Origin: Saprospira sp. CCB-QB6
GTDB taxonomy: Bacteria; Bacteroidota; Bacteroidia; Chitinophagales; Saprospiraceae
Assembly (NCBI RefSeq): GCF_028464065.1
Contig: NZ_CP116808.1
Location: 2,063,501 to 2,127,500 of the forward strand
Direction of reading: 5' to 3'
DNA length: 64,000 nucleotides
The position numbers and the translations under genes are program-made. Below are positions 63,158-64,000 of this stretch, piece by piece (the stretch's first letter is position 1; every line of letters begins with the position of its first letter). The notes under the pieces are model-generated. The model was given only the letters and a program-made list of their open reading frames with translations, had not been told where the DNA came from and did not search any database.

Positions 63158-63781
63158 CTAACCCATAATTGCGTTAACTTCCGTCACCTGAGGAACCATG
63201 CGCTTGAGCATGCCCTCAATCCCCGTTTTTAAGGTTACTGAAGAAGATGGACAACCACTGCAAGCCCCCTGCATTACCACACTAACAACCCCCTCTTTAT
63301 AAGCCTTGAACTCAATGTTGCCACCATCCATCTCTACCGCCGGACGAACATAGGTCTCCAAAATATTCTTGATCTTTACCACAATTTCCGCCTCTTCTCC
63401 CTCATAATGCTCCAATTCTTCCGCCTTCTGAGCCGCCTGAACTTCCTCAAAGCCATCCTTGATGACTTCTTTTCCTTCTTGCAAGTAGTTCTTAATGAAG
63501 CTCTTAACTTCCAACATGATGTCAGCCCACTCAAAGTTGTGCCCCTTCGTAATGGTCACAAAATTGTTGCAAATATAAACCCCATTTACCCCCGTTTGAG
63601 CAAATAAAGCCGCCGCCAAAGGCGACCACTCTTCCGCCAACTCACGATCCTCATCCTTGAAATCAGCCGTGCGCTTAGGGTACAACATCTGGTTGGTCAC
63701 AAACTTTAATGTCTCCGGATTGGGCGTTTGCTCAGTATACAGCATCACAGGCGGACGCTTGTTTTCTACGGTATTTTCCAT
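63158..63781 (-). CDS. NifU/Nfu-type iron-sulfur carrier protein
   Basis: 207 residues. N-terminal Nfu_N domain (LYTEQTPNPETLKFVTN, NGVYICNNFVTITK) and C-terminal NifU domain with VRPAVEMDGGNIEFKAY and the cluster-binding CxxC in GACSGCPSSSVTLK. Nfu proteins carry or hand over [4Fe-4S] clusters to target enzymes. QueG and MutY of this window are clients of the type such carriers serve. It has its own terminator; the gene-free upstream region ends in a repeat at the window edge. Confidence 0.95.
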   Translation of the reverse strand: MENTVENKRPPVMLYTEQTPNPETLKFVTNQMLYPKRTADFKDEDRELAEEWSPLAAALFAQTGVNGVYICNNFVTITKGHNFEWADIMLEVKSFIKNYLQEGKEVIKDGFEEVQAAQKAEELEHYEGEEAEIVVKIKNILETYVRPAVEMDGGNIEFKAYKEGVVSVVMQGACSGCPSSSVTLKTGIEGMLKRMVPQVTEVNAIMG

Positions 63782-63904
63782 AGTCGTATTCAGTGTTTTT
63801 GGCCTTTTCAGACCCTTTAATTAGATCAGTTACAAAGTTAACAAAAAGTCTTCAGATTAGTTTGTGATTTAATTACTTGAGCTGTTAAGAGCTGTTTAAA
63901 GCCT

Positions 63905-64000
63905 CTTTTTTGGGGCCTCCGCTGCGGCTTCGCCTTGCGGCGCTACGTTTCGCAGCTCGCTATTCGCTCGGCCCTGCGGCCTGACGGCCTTGGTCTGCGG
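63905..64000 (+). repeat. GC-rich modular repeat, copy 18 (type A), cut by window end
   Basis: TTTTTTGGGGCCTCCGCTGCGG, GCGGCGCTACG, TTTCGCAGCTCGC, core TATTCGCTCGGCCC, slot GGCCTGACGGCC and GGTCTGCGG, then the window ends. Nearly the same as copy 12a in the first 45 bp. Confidence 0.9.

Overview
This window comes from a member of the Bacteroidota, and most probably from the Saprospiraceae close to Saprospira grandis. That placement is inferred from gene content: a SusC/SusD pair, type IX secretion components with C-terminal sorting domains, the mutY-ssb-gldE-gldD gliding synteny, radical differences between coding and intergenic composition, and Bacteroidota-type promoters (TTG, 20 nt, TAnnTTTG). 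No rRNA or tRNA gene, CRISPR array, insertion sequence or prophage was seen.

Layout. 1-3.6 kb: 3' part of uvrA, then hisA. 4.2-9.0 kb: a SusC/SusD-type outer-membrane uptake pair. 9.4-12.1 kb (minus): queG, an iodotyrosine-deiodinase-like nitroreductase, ybeY and an RsbW-like anti-sigma kinase. 12.4-18.9 kb (plus): a PorV-like barrel and a very large PorU-like C25 peptidase, both linked to type IX secretion. 20.4-27.2 kb: five RsbR-like stressosome paralogues (heme-less globin plus STAS), interrupted by a conserved unknown gene, murB and a small membrane protein. 27.1-33.0 kb: a pterin dehydratase and a 1715-residue protein of the contractile-injection-system tape-measure type, with no other tail gene around it. 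33.5-38.1 kb (minus): rlmB, gldD, gldE, ssb, mutY. 38.5-41.6 kb: a T9SS-exported DUF2341 protein, a leucine-rich-repeat protein and a lipoprotein. 41.7-52.2 kb (minus): a possible redox/metal locus made of a His-rich small protein, Rieske lipoprotein, thioredoxin, ApbE, DUF4266, DUF3570 barrel, an RND pump fused to a TolC-like domain, and its adaptor. 52.3-63.8 kb: TPR protein, DksA-like protein, gltX, an EEP-family hydrolase, an Omp28-like T9SS cargo, a four-helix-bundle protein, radC, two rhomboid proteases and a NifU-type protein.

The most striking feature is not a gene. About twenty GC-rich modular repeats fill nearly every larger intergenic space. They share constant blocks (core GGGCCGAGC) separated by slots that hold short palindromes whose sequence changes from copy to copy while pairing is kept. 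They often occur as inverted pairs with their G-rich ends facing the flanking genes. Two further palindromic modules travel with them. I know of no described function for this family.

The other leads worth following are the orphan tape-measure-like protein (Saprospira is the organism in which rod-shaped 'rhapidosome' particles were first described), the five-gene RsbR-like array, and a candidate covalent-flavin motif in the DUF3570 barrel beside its ApbE.
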